Assembly: GCA_037176845.1 (NCBI GenBank)
Contig: JAYKXP010000035.1
Span: 124,001 to 188,000, forward strand
Reading direction: 5' to 3'
Length of the DNA: 64,000 bases
Source: Paramarasmius palmivorus
Taxonomy: Eukaryota > Basidiomycota > Agaricomycetes > Agaricales > Marasmiaceae
The notes below the pieces were generated by a model. It had not been told where the DNA came from. It saw only the letters and a list, made by a program, of their open reading frames with translations, and ran no database searches. Below are positions 45,301 through 57,908 of the stretch, one piece after another. The translations under genes were made by a program, and so were the position numbers. The stretch's first letter is position 1; each line of letters begins with the position of its first letter.

Positions 45301-47904
45301 GAAAAATGGGGAAAAAATAACATCCAGGCTCGATTCGCCTCCGTACTCACAAGGCCTTCTGCCCTGATTTTCCCACTTATTCTCGACGGGACTGTTCACC
45401 CGCCTTCGGTTACAGCAGAGTGCACAGCGTAAACTGACATGCCTATACGGTGATAAGTACCCTGACAATCTCTTGGAAGTTTTTGAATGGGAGCGGTGTG
45501 CGGGTGGGTGATGGTTCGGGAACGAAGAACGCCAGAAACCGAATGAGTTGGTCCGTTTCTGGAAATTTAGTTTAGAACGAAATTGCATAACAACCGGTAA
45601 GCAAAGCGGTTGAGTCAAAGCTTGAATATTGAATTGTTCTGTCGCTCCGTCACTGTCCTTGGGCAATTCTGAGTCCTATACGGTAGTAACTCAACCTTCC
45701 GCGCCCCACAATCTCGGAGAAGAACGCAAGAGTGGATATGAAGTGTCCACACATATGTCGCGATCGTAAACGAAAGATATTTGATGGGTGCTGTTCGATT
45801 TATTGGAGACGCCGGTTCTGGTAAAAGAGTTTTAGCCTAAATAAATTTTCTGTAATGAGGAAAAATATGAATGACCCACAAAAAATTCTTGTGCGTTTTT
45901 CCGTTCGTTTCAGAACGCATTACGTGCTACACCAAGAGGTTGACAGATCGCAGCTCTCACAGCTCTCGTTCCTCTAGAGGAAACACCGGTAAATCGGGTG
46001 CCAGTGGGCTTCCAGAAGGCAAGAAGAGTCGCTGCAGAGCCATCACCATCTTTAGCCCTGTAGAAAGGGCTTCTGTCAGAGTATAGAGCACGCCTTACAT
46101 CTATAATTGCTATTGTGGGACTCAGAAATTGAACAAATATAGTGTGAGATGAGCATACGTTGAACCAATCGACATGAAGGGTCTTGTGGACTAGCTTTTT
46201 GCAGCGTCAGGCGGCCGTCCAGGCCGCATGAATAATCCTTCAGGTCGAGTACCATTTTGAGGTCAAGTGTTCACAAGAAAGCGGACCTAGTCCGAGCATC
46301 GAACAAAGCTGTAATTGTAGAAACTATGAAGGTATCTGTCAATGACGAAGCAGAGCGTTTAATGTCAGGACTAACCACAGAGCTGGTACTCGCTGCCAAC
46401 CGCCTATTACACTTTGTGAATTCCTAATTCCTACTCCACCATCGAGTCTTGAGGAAGATCTAGCGGGACGATGTAGCCGATCGATTGGTTGGACCTGTAC
46501 CGTTCCCTTGGACCTATCCCACTGTTTCGGCCCTCCCACATGAACGGAAAGAAGATGTCTGGAAACTTTTGATTTCCCAAGTATCCCTGGATTGTGTCGC
46601 GCCTGAAAAGATGTCGATAAGCACGAGAAGGAGACGTTTAGGAAGGAGTAAAGACTCGCGGGGACGATCCAGATCGATATCTTCCAGCGCTCCGCCGAGG
46701 AAGTCCAGGAGTATTTGTGGTTTTTACGTGTGTGTTTGACCGGAATCTGAACAAATGTCAAGGTGGAGAAGGGGGTTGTTAGCTGCTTGCAAACACGCCC
46801 GAGATACATGGGTTGTAGCCATATGTGCGCGGAGAGTCATGAAATAATGATATCGCTGTCCAATGATGAACAATTGGGATTGAAGGGGGCAAGCAAAAGA
46901 TATCTACACATCTGTTGCTCTCTCGTTCACAACTCCCCACACCCAACCTGCGGACCCCTCATATCTCGGGAGCGGAGCTAAGATTTACTGCTTTATATAG
47001 GTGGTGCCCATGGGTTTTGCCCAACGGTGAGCGACACGAGGCTGTAGATTAGAGCCAATCCAAACGCAATCATGTTTTCGACGACGTGCTCTGAGAACCA
47101 CTGTCAGTTGATGTTCTTTTTATCGAAAACAAATGATACCTACGCATGGGAGGTCTCTCACCCAAGTAGGCGTCGAGGTGATGCAAGATGATAGACACAG
47201 ATGACAGTGGCTGATACCATCTAGCACGGGTGGTCAAGAGAAACGGCAGCGGCCGAAAAAGTTAATTATGATGATAATTCGGGGGCTGTAATCAACGACG
47301 TCCACTAGCATGGTTGGTCGATGCAGGATCAGGAAAGATGCTGGAGGACGTGTTCAAGGAATCGGTCAGGTGCTAAAGGCAAACCCACAGAGAGAATTTA
47401 GACTCGAAACGATTTTATTTTAGTCTTTGAAAGGGTCCGTCGTTGGACACGGTGTCGAAAGCAGGCTACGAGACGACATGGGGGTCCATGGGGGGTAAAC
47501 ATGAACGACGTGCCATGGTCCGTTGAGCCACTCTCCCGAGGTACCTTGATGACAATGGGGCGGACGAGAAAGGAAGAGATTGTACTGAAAAGATAAAAGA
47601 TGAATATTAGACCGAGTTTGTAGAAATTGGAAGGCACCGAGGAATATTGTAGCTTTGTCATGGTAGCCGTGTGGAGGTAAGACTGAATCCATCAGGGACG
47701 AACCTGGCGCGAGCGAGCCAATCCGGTTCTCACGGTACGTTGACTGGAATCAGAATTCAAGCCGGAAGACATAGCGTGTAAACGAAAACACTCTTCTCGG
47801 AATTGCGGTCCAGTTCACAATTCCTACCTTGAAAATCTCATTTCTTACCTGTTCTATCACACGTGAGTTTTTGCTTTTATACCCCTCCGCTTTTTCGCTT
47901 TTCA
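39389..47904. other. Gene-poor region of 8.5 kb
   Basis: The longest frames are 156 codons (46339-46809 -), 132 codons (45268-45666 -) and 90 codons elsewhere, without recognisable domains or splice chains. No reverse transcriptase, transposase, terminal repeats or tandem array was recognised by eye. It could hold degraded mobile elements, non-coding RNA genes or fast-evolving small genes. The right end is the upstream region of the Zn2Cys6 gene. Confidence 0.4.
47398..47661 (-). CDS. Small putative membrane protein, 87 codons
   Basis: A frame from an ATG at 47661 reads TKLQYSSVPSNFYKLG, then a hydrophobic helix LIFIFYLFSTISSFLV, then a basic, Arg-rich tail. The helix near the N-terminus could be a signal anchor. 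No family is recognised and it lies alone in a gene-poor stretch, so chance is quite possible. Confidence 0.2.
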   Translation of the reverse strand: MTKLQYSSVPSNFYKLGLIFIFYLFSTISSFLVRPIVIKVPRESGSTDHGTSFMFTPHGPPCRLVACFRHRVQRRTLSKTKIKSFRV

Positions 47905-50900
47905 ATGCCCCACTTTTTCGTCAATCTGGAGTACAGAAATCGTTCTCCATACCCGTTGGCACCAATGCCTGCTCACAGTTATTCCTACTCTTCTTACTAC
48001 CACCATCATCACGCACCCACTCCTCCTTACTATGATATCGTGCCAGCCCCGGCTTATCCTGAAGTCATTCCTCTTTCTCCACAGGAGTCAGACTATCCAA
48101 TGTCTGCCAATCAGGATCCTCAATCACCAAACAATATTCCCATAGATCCGGCACTTGCTCTTTACCCACCATACTATTCGTCATACCAGCACCAACCCCA
48201 GCAGCACCTCTCCTTGCCCCCAAGCTACTCCTCTCCTTCGTCAAACGGTTCGGATACTATTGGAACACCTCCGACTGAGATCATGTATACACCTTCAACT
48301 TCCACATCCAACAAGAATGGGAAGCGCCCAGCATCATCTACAGGTGCTGCGGACTCGAGGAAAAAGCAGAAGCGCGATGACGAGTCGGATGTTGCTCAAA
48401 GTCCTGCAGCGGATAAGGGAGAGAAGCCGAAACCTACTAGAGGTTCAAGGTATGTCTAGCCACGTTGACTCCCCGACAAATCGGAATCTCATATAACCTA
48501 CGTTTAGAGCTTGCACGGTCTGCAGACGTCTCAAAATGAAGTGTATTGGTGCGGAAGAAGGACCTCCTTGCAAGCGTTGCCAAGCAGGCGGTCACGAGTG
48601 TATCTTTGAGGAGTCGAACAGAGGAAAACGCTCGTCAAAGTAATTATCTTTCCTTCGTCTCGTCTTCTCTCACGCGCTTACCGCTGTCTCCGCAGAAAAC
48701 ACGAGTTACTCACACGATCTCTCCGAAAAATGGAGAAGACTCTCGATACTGTCCTCCGCTCGATCGGAAATCCTAGTATCGCATCAGGGATGATCTCACG
48801 CTCACCTTCCCCAGGGGCACCTTCGACAAGAACGACTAATACCAATGCATTACTAGGCCGCTCGCCTTCGCCCGGGCCCTTGATGGCATCCACATCCACA
48901 TCAACGTTCAACCCGTCATCCAGCTCTCATACCTTCAGGCCACCTCAAGGCCACCATCAGTCATCGCCAAAACTCCATTCGCTCCCAGACAATGCCCTAA
49001 ACCCATTAGGTTTGTTGGCAGAAGCGAGTTTGGCTAATAGACGAGCACAACAAGGTGCCACAGCCCATGGATTTGCCGCTCGACCAACCAATGGCGAATC
49101 ACCCAAGATTGGCGTCGCTAGCAGTAATTATTTTAAGCCTGGTGAGCAGCCTTTTACCTATTTAATAGGTTCTGGGGTCTTTATACTCGAATCTTAATAG
49201 GTCCGATGACAATACTCCCCTTGAGGAGGTTGTATATCGAAAGACAGGTACAACCCGAGATGCTTAACTTTGTCACCACGAATGAGGTAGTTGAAATGTT
49301 CAACATCTTCTACGACCACATGAACGTAAGTTTCGGTATTTTTTCTGTTTATACATGATATTGATTTGCTTTAGATGCACTGTAACCTCCTAGACAGAAA
49401 CTTTCACACACCGTCTTTGGTGTGCTCAAGAAGTCCCTTTTTATTGACGACCAGTACGTCCTTCAACTGTCCTGATATACTCTCAACCCACCGATTTTGG
49501 ATAGTCTGTGCAATCTCATCAAAATTCTATACCGCAAAACCGGAACTACATCCGCGTCTAACTGAACTGGCCAAAAAACTCGCATTCAGCGTACCAGGAC
49601 AAGGGTACAAGTCTGTTGAAATTGTACAGGCTTACCTGTTGTTGACCTTGTGGGGTTGTGGTGCCGTGGAGAGGTACGAGCAAGATAAGACTTGGATGAT
49701 GCTCGGGATGGCGATTCGGTGAGTGCTTGTTTTGACATTCTGTTCTACATTTCGAGGTGTGGCGTATTGGGATTCAGGACACCCGTGGGACAAAGTTCAA
49801 TTGTGTGCCCCATGGGCTGCACGCGGACTTTGTTCTTCCTTCACTTGCTTATCTTTTAGCTCTCTCTCATGATGTCATGTATGAGTTTTGCTTACACATT
49901 CTTGTGGTTTCTAGCATGGCGACTGACCTCAACTTGCACCGCAAGACTGCTGTGAAGAGTACCGATACCCAGGAAGGACGTGTCAGAGATATGGAAGTGC
50001 ATAATAGGGAACGGACTTGGATAATGTGCTTTTGTTTGGATCGGAGTTGTAGCGCGCTGATGGGAAAACCGCACTCGATTAGAGAAGAGTGAGTGTTGTT
50101 TCCTTTATTCGTTAGTACACCATCGTCGCTAGGAGCTGCTCTGCACCCGAGTGACAACGATGACTTTAGCTTTGTCCTCGTCCTCCCGTCCTTCACTTTG
50201 ACCACCTGCTAACTAATCGTGTTTCTCAACAGCTTTATTATTCGGAACGCCGAGATGTGGTACAAGGCACCCACAGCGATTCCTTCGGATCGATCAATCG
50301 CCGCATACGCTGTGAGTAAATCCATCTGTTGTTGCAGAAGTATGATCGCTTACGCTTGCCAACACAGGAGCTTCAACGGATTTTATCAAGAAGTCTTGAC
50401 TTCCTCCATTCGGGAACTGATACGCCCTCGGGCTTGCAGACGTCGTGTGACTTCATGCTTGTCATCAAGTCATTTGAGTCTCAGATACTCACTTCCAACG
50501 CTCGATGGATCAACAGTGAGGATCATCTCCAGACCAGCTTGAGTAAGTCGAGTGCCGGCTGCTCAGCTCATCCAAATACTGACTATGCTACAGAAGAGAC
50601 CCCGGAGATGAACGAGTATAAACACCTCATTGGCCAGTTCTATCTGAACTACGTGCTCCTCGTGATCAATTCGTACGGTCTTCAGAACGCATTAGAACGT
50701 TCGCCTGTGGACATTGGGCACTTCTTCGCCCGTTGCCATACGTGTGCGATGGCGTGTTCTCTATTGGTTAGAGACCACCTCGCGCCGAGTGGATTCATGA
50801 AGTACTCCCCGGATTCTCACTTTGTGCAGACGTCGTATGCCGTTCTGACGCTGTTGAAGGTATTTTGTTTGATTTGTGTCACCTTAAAACCATCATTAAC

Positions 50901-51630
50901 ACTTTGTACCTCAGCTACTACGGCCCGAATTCTCTGCATACATTGAAGATGAATTCAAGACCATCTCAGTCGTCAAAGATGTTGCCGAAGCTCTCGAGAA
51001 GATTTCTGTCAGCCCAACTCACACACCCGCGCTGTACAGCACCTTCATCAAAGCGCTCATCGCTGCCAAAACCGAAGCCGCTCATGGCAACGGCGAGATG
51101 AATCTGCACATGTCATCAGACCGCGACATTCAGGCTAGTATCAACGCTGAAGAAATGTCGGCGCTGCCATTTGCTGGCAGTACCGTGGATTTCAGTGACC
51201 CGTCGTTCATGATGAACGAGTTTCAGATGGATAGCGAAATGGGTCCAGTGGCTGATGCGTCTACGTTCCCGCCTACAATGGCTTCACCCAACATGAATGA
51301 CATGAATGATGGGCCGGGAATGACAATGGACAGCATTTTGAGCAGTGGTTTCTGGGATAGCGTTCTTGTTCCAGGTCAGTGGCTCGATGTATCGTTCTGA
51401 GTCTCAAACTGAACATTTAAACAGGATATAACTCCTTAGATGGTCTTACTGGAGGCTTCGTATTTGGTGCGGGAGGTAGCGGGCTGATCACTCCAAGAGT
51501 TGGTATGACACCCATTCACTCCGGCCAGAATACCCCGAGAAGAGGCGGGTCAAGTAATGCTGGTGCTCAAGGCGAACTTGACCACTTGAACCTTGCGGCG
51601 GCTTTGGAAGCTCAATCGACCCCGTCATAG
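47905..51630 (+). CDS. Zn2Cys6 (GAL4-type) transcription factor with fungal-specific regulatory domain
   Basis: Multi-exon gene; first exons 47905-48449, 48508-48639, 48696-49141, 49201-49325, then 49375-49453 and further exons to stop 51630. Exon 2 encodes the binuclear zinc cluster CTVCRRLKMKC...CKRCQAGGHEC, preceded by a Tyr/Pro/His-rich leader and a basic KKQKRDDE segment. A coiled linker (LLTRSLRKMEKTLDTVLRSI) after the cluster suggests dimeric DNA binding. The central part matches the Fungal_trans domain (YLLLTLWGCGAVERYEQDKT, GMAIRMATDLNLHRKTA, NRERTWIMCFCLDRSCSALM). The C-terminus is Met/Asp-rich. Target genes cannot be predicted. The junctions between about 49720 and 50620 are less certain; the 49720-49912 gap is unusually long (about 190 nt). 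Confidence 0.85.
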
Positions 51631-54600
51631 GATTAAAAATTTTGGGATACCTCTGGTTTTGCGGACTGGTTTGTACTATACAACATCTCCTATTGTCTAT
51701 CTCCCCGGGATACCATTCTCCTCTTCGCTTTCTAATTACAATGGCTGGTTTTATTGACACGGTTCATTTACTTATGCATTTTTTGCATATCGCGTTCCGC
51801 CACACATTTTTACATGCATCGTTTCCTAAACCATGTAGCGTTTTTCCCTAGTCACGTAGTTGTATAGTGTATGTATAATAAGATCATTCTCAAACGGACA
51901 TTAGTCGCTTTTATGAGCGTTGGTGGTGGAATCCACGACATGCCATAGGCTACCACATGCCTGCCTGCCGAGTGGACGATGTCAATGAGTGGCGGGTGCT
52001 TCGATGAAGTTTGAACAATGATGAATCTCGGGCTCGGCCAAAGCCTGGTAAAGTGGCCATACGAGTGGTCCCTAAATTTGGTGAAAGCCTGTAAAATGGT
52101 ATGCACGTTTCTGTCATTTTGTGTGATTGTATTCTTGTACTGATAGACATGAAGAAACTCTTGCATCGATGTATAAGTGGAGAGCGCTTCGGAAGATCTG
52201 AGGCTGTGTCGTGGGAAACTTGGTCATTGGGTTTTTTCCTCTTCTCCTCCACTTCGACGCGGCTGACAACAACAAAGTACTAAGTAGGTGAGAGATTCTT
52301 GTCTACCTAAAGATACAAATGCTACAGCTGATGCACCATGTAGAACGGTATCAGTTAATGTTGATTTCATGAACAAATACAAGCCACTTTCTGAAATTTG
52401 GTCGAAGAACTTCTAAAAGTTACGAATTTGTTGTCTGATGGTTTGCGTGTTTGTGAGCCAGCCTTTTCCCTCGCACGTCTGTTTCTGAGTTACTGATAGC
52501 CATCATCCTAATCTCAATTCTCTAAAAATAGTATTCACCAGAGAACGAGCCCAAGATACGATGGGGAAGAGGACGGTGAACCTTGAGGTTTCTCCCCCCT
52601 CCGAGATAAGATTAGTGATGGATATGGACAACAATCAAGGCTATCCCAGTGGTACCGTGGACTCAGGAACGCGATTCCCTACCCTGGATAGTAATCGGCG
52701 ACCAAAATATTGGAGAAGGGCAAGAAGCAGCTATTTAGTCCACTGAGAGAAGAATAGGTTGTTTCATGGTCGATGTCATGCCGCCTTCTAAGTATTACAG
52801 GCTCTCACGAATCATCATGGTTTATGATACTCAGACTAACATCAACTGTCGTAGGACCCGAATGTAGATCTAATGGCCTGATACAGAATTTCATAGTTGC
52901 GCACAACCATGCCATGGCGTTACGGTCTAGGTACTGGTACGAATGGAATCAACATGCTCACCTTACATTCAGCTTATGCTGTAACTATCAACCCGCCCAT
53001 GCCGCGGGCCCTGATCGACACGTCCCTGTCTCATTTATGGGGCATAAAGGTTATCCTTTGAGTCTCTCAAGTTGTTCCATGCGGCACTGAATTGTTATCT
53101 TAGACTTCTTCACAGCATCATGCTTCGAATGAACCATTCTTTAAAACCACGACGGGGACGAGATCCGAATATAACAGTTCCTTCATGATCCGCTCTCTCA
53201 CCGTCGAGACAGATAGCTTGACATGGGGTGATCAGCTATGGGCTCCATGAAAATGTTCCATGCGTGCAGTTACATCGAAGCTATTGTACAAGGCATGGAA
53301 GTGGGTTGCTTGTGAACTGTGGCAAATCTGGAGATAAACCTGGTGTCGTCCGAGTTTTTGGTGTATCGTTAACCACTTACTTTGGCACCGCCTCTCGGAG
53401 TCTTGAGGACCTTATTCCGTTTGCGTGGAAGTACACTTTGTTTTTGGACTCTCGTATCGTTCGGCATTGTCATGTATTTCTGTTACAGCGTTGAGTAAAT
53501 TTCGGATGTTTTCTCGAAGGAGATCCGAAGAAAGCACTGCGCGATCCCCCAAAAGTAGAATGTAGTGTGTGAGAGAAGTGCGTGTACCTGCTGCTCTGCC
53601 CTTTGATGAGCCGACCACCTGAGATCTGGGAGACGGAACCGCACTTGACACGCATTCAATAATCGATCAGAAAATGGCAAAGGGTATTTTTGTCTAAAGT
53701 TTGGATGATTGAATGGCGTATATTCGTGAGTTCGTGTGGCGTCTGGCCTATGAAGTGGTCTCAAAGCAACGTCTGTAGAGGAGAAAAGATGACTGGACGT
53801 ACAGGTGTTCGGGCGGAAGATTCTCCGTCAAATTTGAAGTTTAGAGCTTGACATACATATTAGGAATGTACCAACATACGAGTATATGACCTACTCGTGT
53901 CCGACTGCAAGGTGAGAGACTCGGGAAATCCCCTCGCACCCTGGCTGCAATGCTTTAAATAACAATCCAGCATTTTTCCAAGTCTACCCAAAAAGTGCCC
54001 CGCGGTGTATCTGGCTCTTCACCAAACAATTCCATTGCCACCGAAGTCACGAAACTTGACTCCTCGTACCAAAGGAGGAAGAGCCATAGTCGTAACTACC
54101 CGCCAGTGGACTATAGATACGAGAATTTCTGGACTCGGAATGCATCTCCAATTGGGCATAGCCATTTATCCGAGGTCACTTCTCAGCGTCGACAACGAAG
54201 AGAACAGCTGACAGCAGTTCTCATCGTTTCACAACGCATGCTGTTACTCGTTCAGCAAACCCGCCCAACACCTACTAGCTTCTGATTAGGTAGGACAAGC
54301 TTTTCAAGTATATTGGCTCCGTGAACTTGAACGGCAAAGTCCCTTGAGTCACAAGAGCTCTGGCGGATAATTAAATCATCAACAAAGGCCGTTGCGAGAA
54401 GAGTGTGTGAGTCTTTTCTTCACATAAGCGTGCAGTTGTGGCGCCATAGCCTGCCACGGTAAAGTACTCGGACGAGTCTAGACGAGTTATGCGGAAAACG
54501 GAACTATTGTCATAGATTTCTTCGGGACGAAACGCAGACTCACTAGATAAGGGCATACGCCAATAACAGAGACCAGTTCTGTGACGACTGCCTATCGGCA

Positions 54601-55718
54601 AACATCCAAGTGGAGAATACGTCTAGGGAGACTGCTAAGCTGTCAAACGAGAAGGCTCAGCATTCTTGAGTGGATGGATGGTTTCACGAAGGAAATTTTT
54701 GTCCCAGAGTGCGCTGGGTTGATGAACGCTCCCAACGGACCGAACAGTGAGATCTAGAGTGACCGTCCCGTAGCATTGTTAGGTAATGAGCATGCAATAT
54801 CGAAACAGCAGGAGAAAAAGGAGTTTTAACTAGCTGATCTTGACTAGTAGATAATCGGGAAGAAATGCAACGAAGGATGTAATAGAGAAACGGAAAGTTT
54901 GTTGAAGAGCAAGCAGTCCAAGTCGTCGTGGTCCTCGGAGTTCAAAAGCATGAGGCTCAGACCTTGTGAGAAATCTTCTTTTGAGGCTCTCTGATTAAAC
55001 AGCAACACTCATGCAGGATATAGGTGGGCGCAATTGAGAACGGGGAACATTGTGTCGGCATGAGACGAACAGGATGATTGATTACGTAACGAGCCGAGCT
55101 GTTTTCAAAGATCTGGCCCCTTCCCACGGTTCCTTCAACGCGTTACCCATCCTTCTTCTTAATCGCAAACGACCTCAAGACAGCGAGTAGTATGAGCATT
55201 GGGTTCCGAGTCACCCATACCTCACATTCTCGATTTGCAGCAACTTGACAGTGAAAGTATTGATTCCTGACTTGCCTACACGTGTACCATCACACCCGAG
55301 TCGCGACGAAAAACATGACTCGTTTGACCGACCCTGAACGGAGAGGACTCTGCTACAAACTCGACGGTATTTATGGACTCTTTCGTTTAGATTATTGTGT
55401 AGCATTCATCTCTAATTTTTGAGCTCTGCTAGGTGGTCCCAGGATGCCGCGAATGTCGAATTTAACCGTTCTATAACTCCTTAATGTGGGCAAGCAACCG
55501 GCATTCCAGAGCTTACGGAGCTATTTCTGTGAAATGGTACATATCAATCCCTATAACACAATCAACATCAAGGGCAGATCAAGGTCCCCGGGGCTTATAT
55601 ATAAAAGAGGCCTAGGAAGCATAATTGCTTCTTCAATACCACCCAACAACACCCTTCATCACTGGTCCGTGGGGCTTTGAACACCTTCCTTTAGACCTCT
55701 CACTCGTTCACGAATCAC
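51631..55718. other. Gene-poor region of 4.1 kb
   Basis: Frames up to about 105 codons (51852-52166 -, 52773-53090 +, 53995-54285 +) lack any recognised domain and do not chain by splicing. A TATA-like TTATATATAAAAG lies near 55600, upstream of the next gene. Nothing else was seen. Confidence 0.4.
55594..55608 (+). promoter_or_regulatory. TATA-like element upstream of the GPI-protein gene
   Basis: The sequence TTATATATAAAAG lies about 115 bp before the ATG at 55719, a normal distance for a fungal core promoter. It is among the clearest TATA-like sites in the window. Confidence 0.45.
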
Positions 55719-56387
55719 ATGCACGGAAAATTTCACCTTGCTGGCTGTAGCTGCTGGGTTTTACAGTGTGTACTTTTTCTAAGAAGGGTTCTGCTCCTCA
55801 CTTACATTTTTTTTTCAGCCGTTGCAGCTCAAACGTCTTTGTATCTGCCTGGATGGGATGAACAAGCACTTAGCGCGGATATTCTAGGAGTGGACGATAA
55901 AGGACGCACCACATGGCAAATTCAACGAGGCGCCTCTACGGCGGCTGATGATGACGAGTCTGGATTCCGTGGCACTTGTACGCATCTACACATCGTTTAC
56001 AGTGTCATCTCAGCTAATGATCTTCTAGTTACCTTGGTCGAGGGTTCCGACTACGTCTCGTATACCGTTGAAGACCCCCAGCTGTCAGTGGGGTTCGGTT
56101 ACGATTGCTCCTTGTCCGGCGATATTGCCGCCTGTAGCGCTGTCGTGGAAGGTCAGACAGTTACTGTGACAGAGTCGATCAGTCGGTTCTTGGTCCAGGG
56201 TGGGTCAACCATTGCTGGCGTTACCCCAACAGCAGGTGGTAGCGCCAGTGTTCCCACTTCTGGAACGAAGACTTCTGCAGGTAGCGGGTCAGCGGCACCT
56301 TCAAACACAAACGGAGCGTCGGCTGTGGGGCTGACATCGTCAGGAATCATTTTGGGCGCTTTGGGCTTTTTGCTGTCTATTTTCTGA
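55719..56387 (+). CDS. Secreted, GPI-anchored surface protein
   Basis: Three exons are inferred. Exon 1 starts at ATG 55719 (MHGKFHLAGCSCWVLQ). A phase-1 intron ends TTTTTTTTCAG before CCGTTGCAGC (VAAQTSLYLPGWDEQ). A 51-nt phase-1 intron (GTACGC to CTTCTAG, near 55978-56028) is removed to give GTFTLVEGSDYVSYTV; it is in frame and stop-free, so it can be mistaken for coding. The mature part has beta-strand character with two Cys (YDCSLSGDIAACS). The C-terminus has a Ser/Thr/Gly-rich spacer, a small-residue cleavage site and the hydrophobic tail GIILGALGFLLSIF, a classical GPI-attachment signal. The N-terminal signal is short. Architecture matches small basidiomycete wall proteins; function unknown. 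Confidence 0.7.
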   Translation: MHGKFHLAGCSCWVLQCVLFLRRVLLLTYIFFSAVAAQTSLYLPGWDEQALSADILGVDDKGRTTWQIQRGASTAADDDESGFRGTCTHLHIVYSVISANDLLVTLVEGSDYVSYTVEDPQLSVGFGYDCSLSGDIAACSAVVEGQTVTVTESISRFLVQGGSTIAGVTPTAGGSASVPTSGTKTSAGSGSAAPSNTNGASAVGLTSSGIILGALGFLLSIF

Positions 56388-57908
56388 GAATGCTGCGACG
56401 CGTTTTCAAGCTAGTAGGTCTTATCTTGATATCAATGACATTTTTCATGCTAGGGTATCGTCAGGTGCAATACATAATTTTCTGCATACTTCCAATGTTA
56501 TCGCCAGCAACTGCCTGAATTGTGCCAGAGCGTACTGTGTAGATACCAGACTATGCGCGGATTCCAAGTTCGCCGGCTCGTCATCAAGTCGTCATTGTAC
56601 CCATGCGACTCCTTATTGGGGGATTTCACCTATCTGAGTCGCCGTGTGGCGTCAACGAGCGCATCTCGTCTGGTGAAATACCGCAATTAGCAATTCTACA
56701 CTGTCCTCGTGCAAGACTAGAGAAGGCGAAAGGGTCTCCGGAACTTGTTCATGGCTTAGACTATGCCCCATTCGGATGGTTGTTGTGAATTAGATTCGGT
56801 AAAGACATTTTCGGAGGAAAGCCACGCTTTAAACACGTCGACAGCAAGGAACTCGGAGGCGCGAGCAAGCTCTCTCAGGCTTGATCCGCTATTCGAAGTT
56901 GTCGCGAAGTCTTATTACTGCATTGTATATCCCTAGGAGCTAAGATCATGCACAATACAGTGGTGATTCCGCTGGATGCACAGGCGAAGCGGCCGCAGCT
57001 CTTCCTTAGTAGCTTCATTGCTGCCTAGTTAGGCCTGGGGGCTTCTGAGTGGGTCTACGATTTGTTCAATGTGGTAGACAATAATTCCGTCACCAATGTC
57101 GTAGTATGATCAATGTGAGGCTTTGAAGGAAAATGATCCCAAATGAAACCTAGTACCTGCAACGAGGCCTGAATCAAATGAATCGTCGCAAGGCGAAAGG
57201 GATACTTGGCTTGATAGCTTGAAGAGTGACATTATAGGCCACCGCGGCCTGAGCCGAAAGGTCGAAATCTCTGTTTGGACTTCAGGAATCTTATCTGCAA
57301 TACACTGGCGGCGAGTTCGGGACGTAACCAGGAGTTGCGAACTCGGCGAAGAGAATTACTTAGGCCCGTGGGAAGTCGGCTTTTTCGGGGGACGCTATTT
57401 CGGCCGCGTTGCTATTGTCAACATGTCCTTTTCCTTTTACCACCACCCCACACCTCTCCACGACGTACTACCTCTCGATGTATACTCGACTCCATGAACA
57501 GAATCTCGGACTCCGAGTGGAAATGGCTAGAACGGCAGGGTATGGATCAAATATGTTCATGTCTAGATGTCGGACAAGTCATGACGAACATGTGTCCAAA
57601 CAGGTCCAAAATCTGCCTCGCGGTGAACACGTTCTGATTGCAAGATAACTTTACGAGTTATATAATAGACGTACCGGCATATCAGATACCAAGAAAGGTG
57701 TAGGGACAGGAACTGGCCCTGCCCCGTCCGTGGAGATTCGTGCCGATTGGGTTGGCGCAAACGGCGACTCTTTTCAGGCTTCTCCGTCCGATGAGTATAA
57801 AGGTCTTTGTTGTCACACAAGTATCTGCTTCTCTTCCGCCACCTCAGCTCATCCCCATCCCTTTATCCTCGGCTGTTTTCTACACTCAGGGTCCCTAAAA
57901 AGTCTACA
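56388..57908. other. Intergenic region
   Basis: No supported gene. Small overlapping frames at 57219-57820 look like chance. The stretch 57800-57900 is pyrimidine-rich and is probably the 5' UTR of the next gene. Confidence 0.4.

Noticed and set aside
45268..45666. 132-codon minus-strand frame in the gene-poor region
   Set aside because: Composition is rich in Ser, Arg and Cys without any recognisable domain; length is within chance for 8.5 kb read in six frames.
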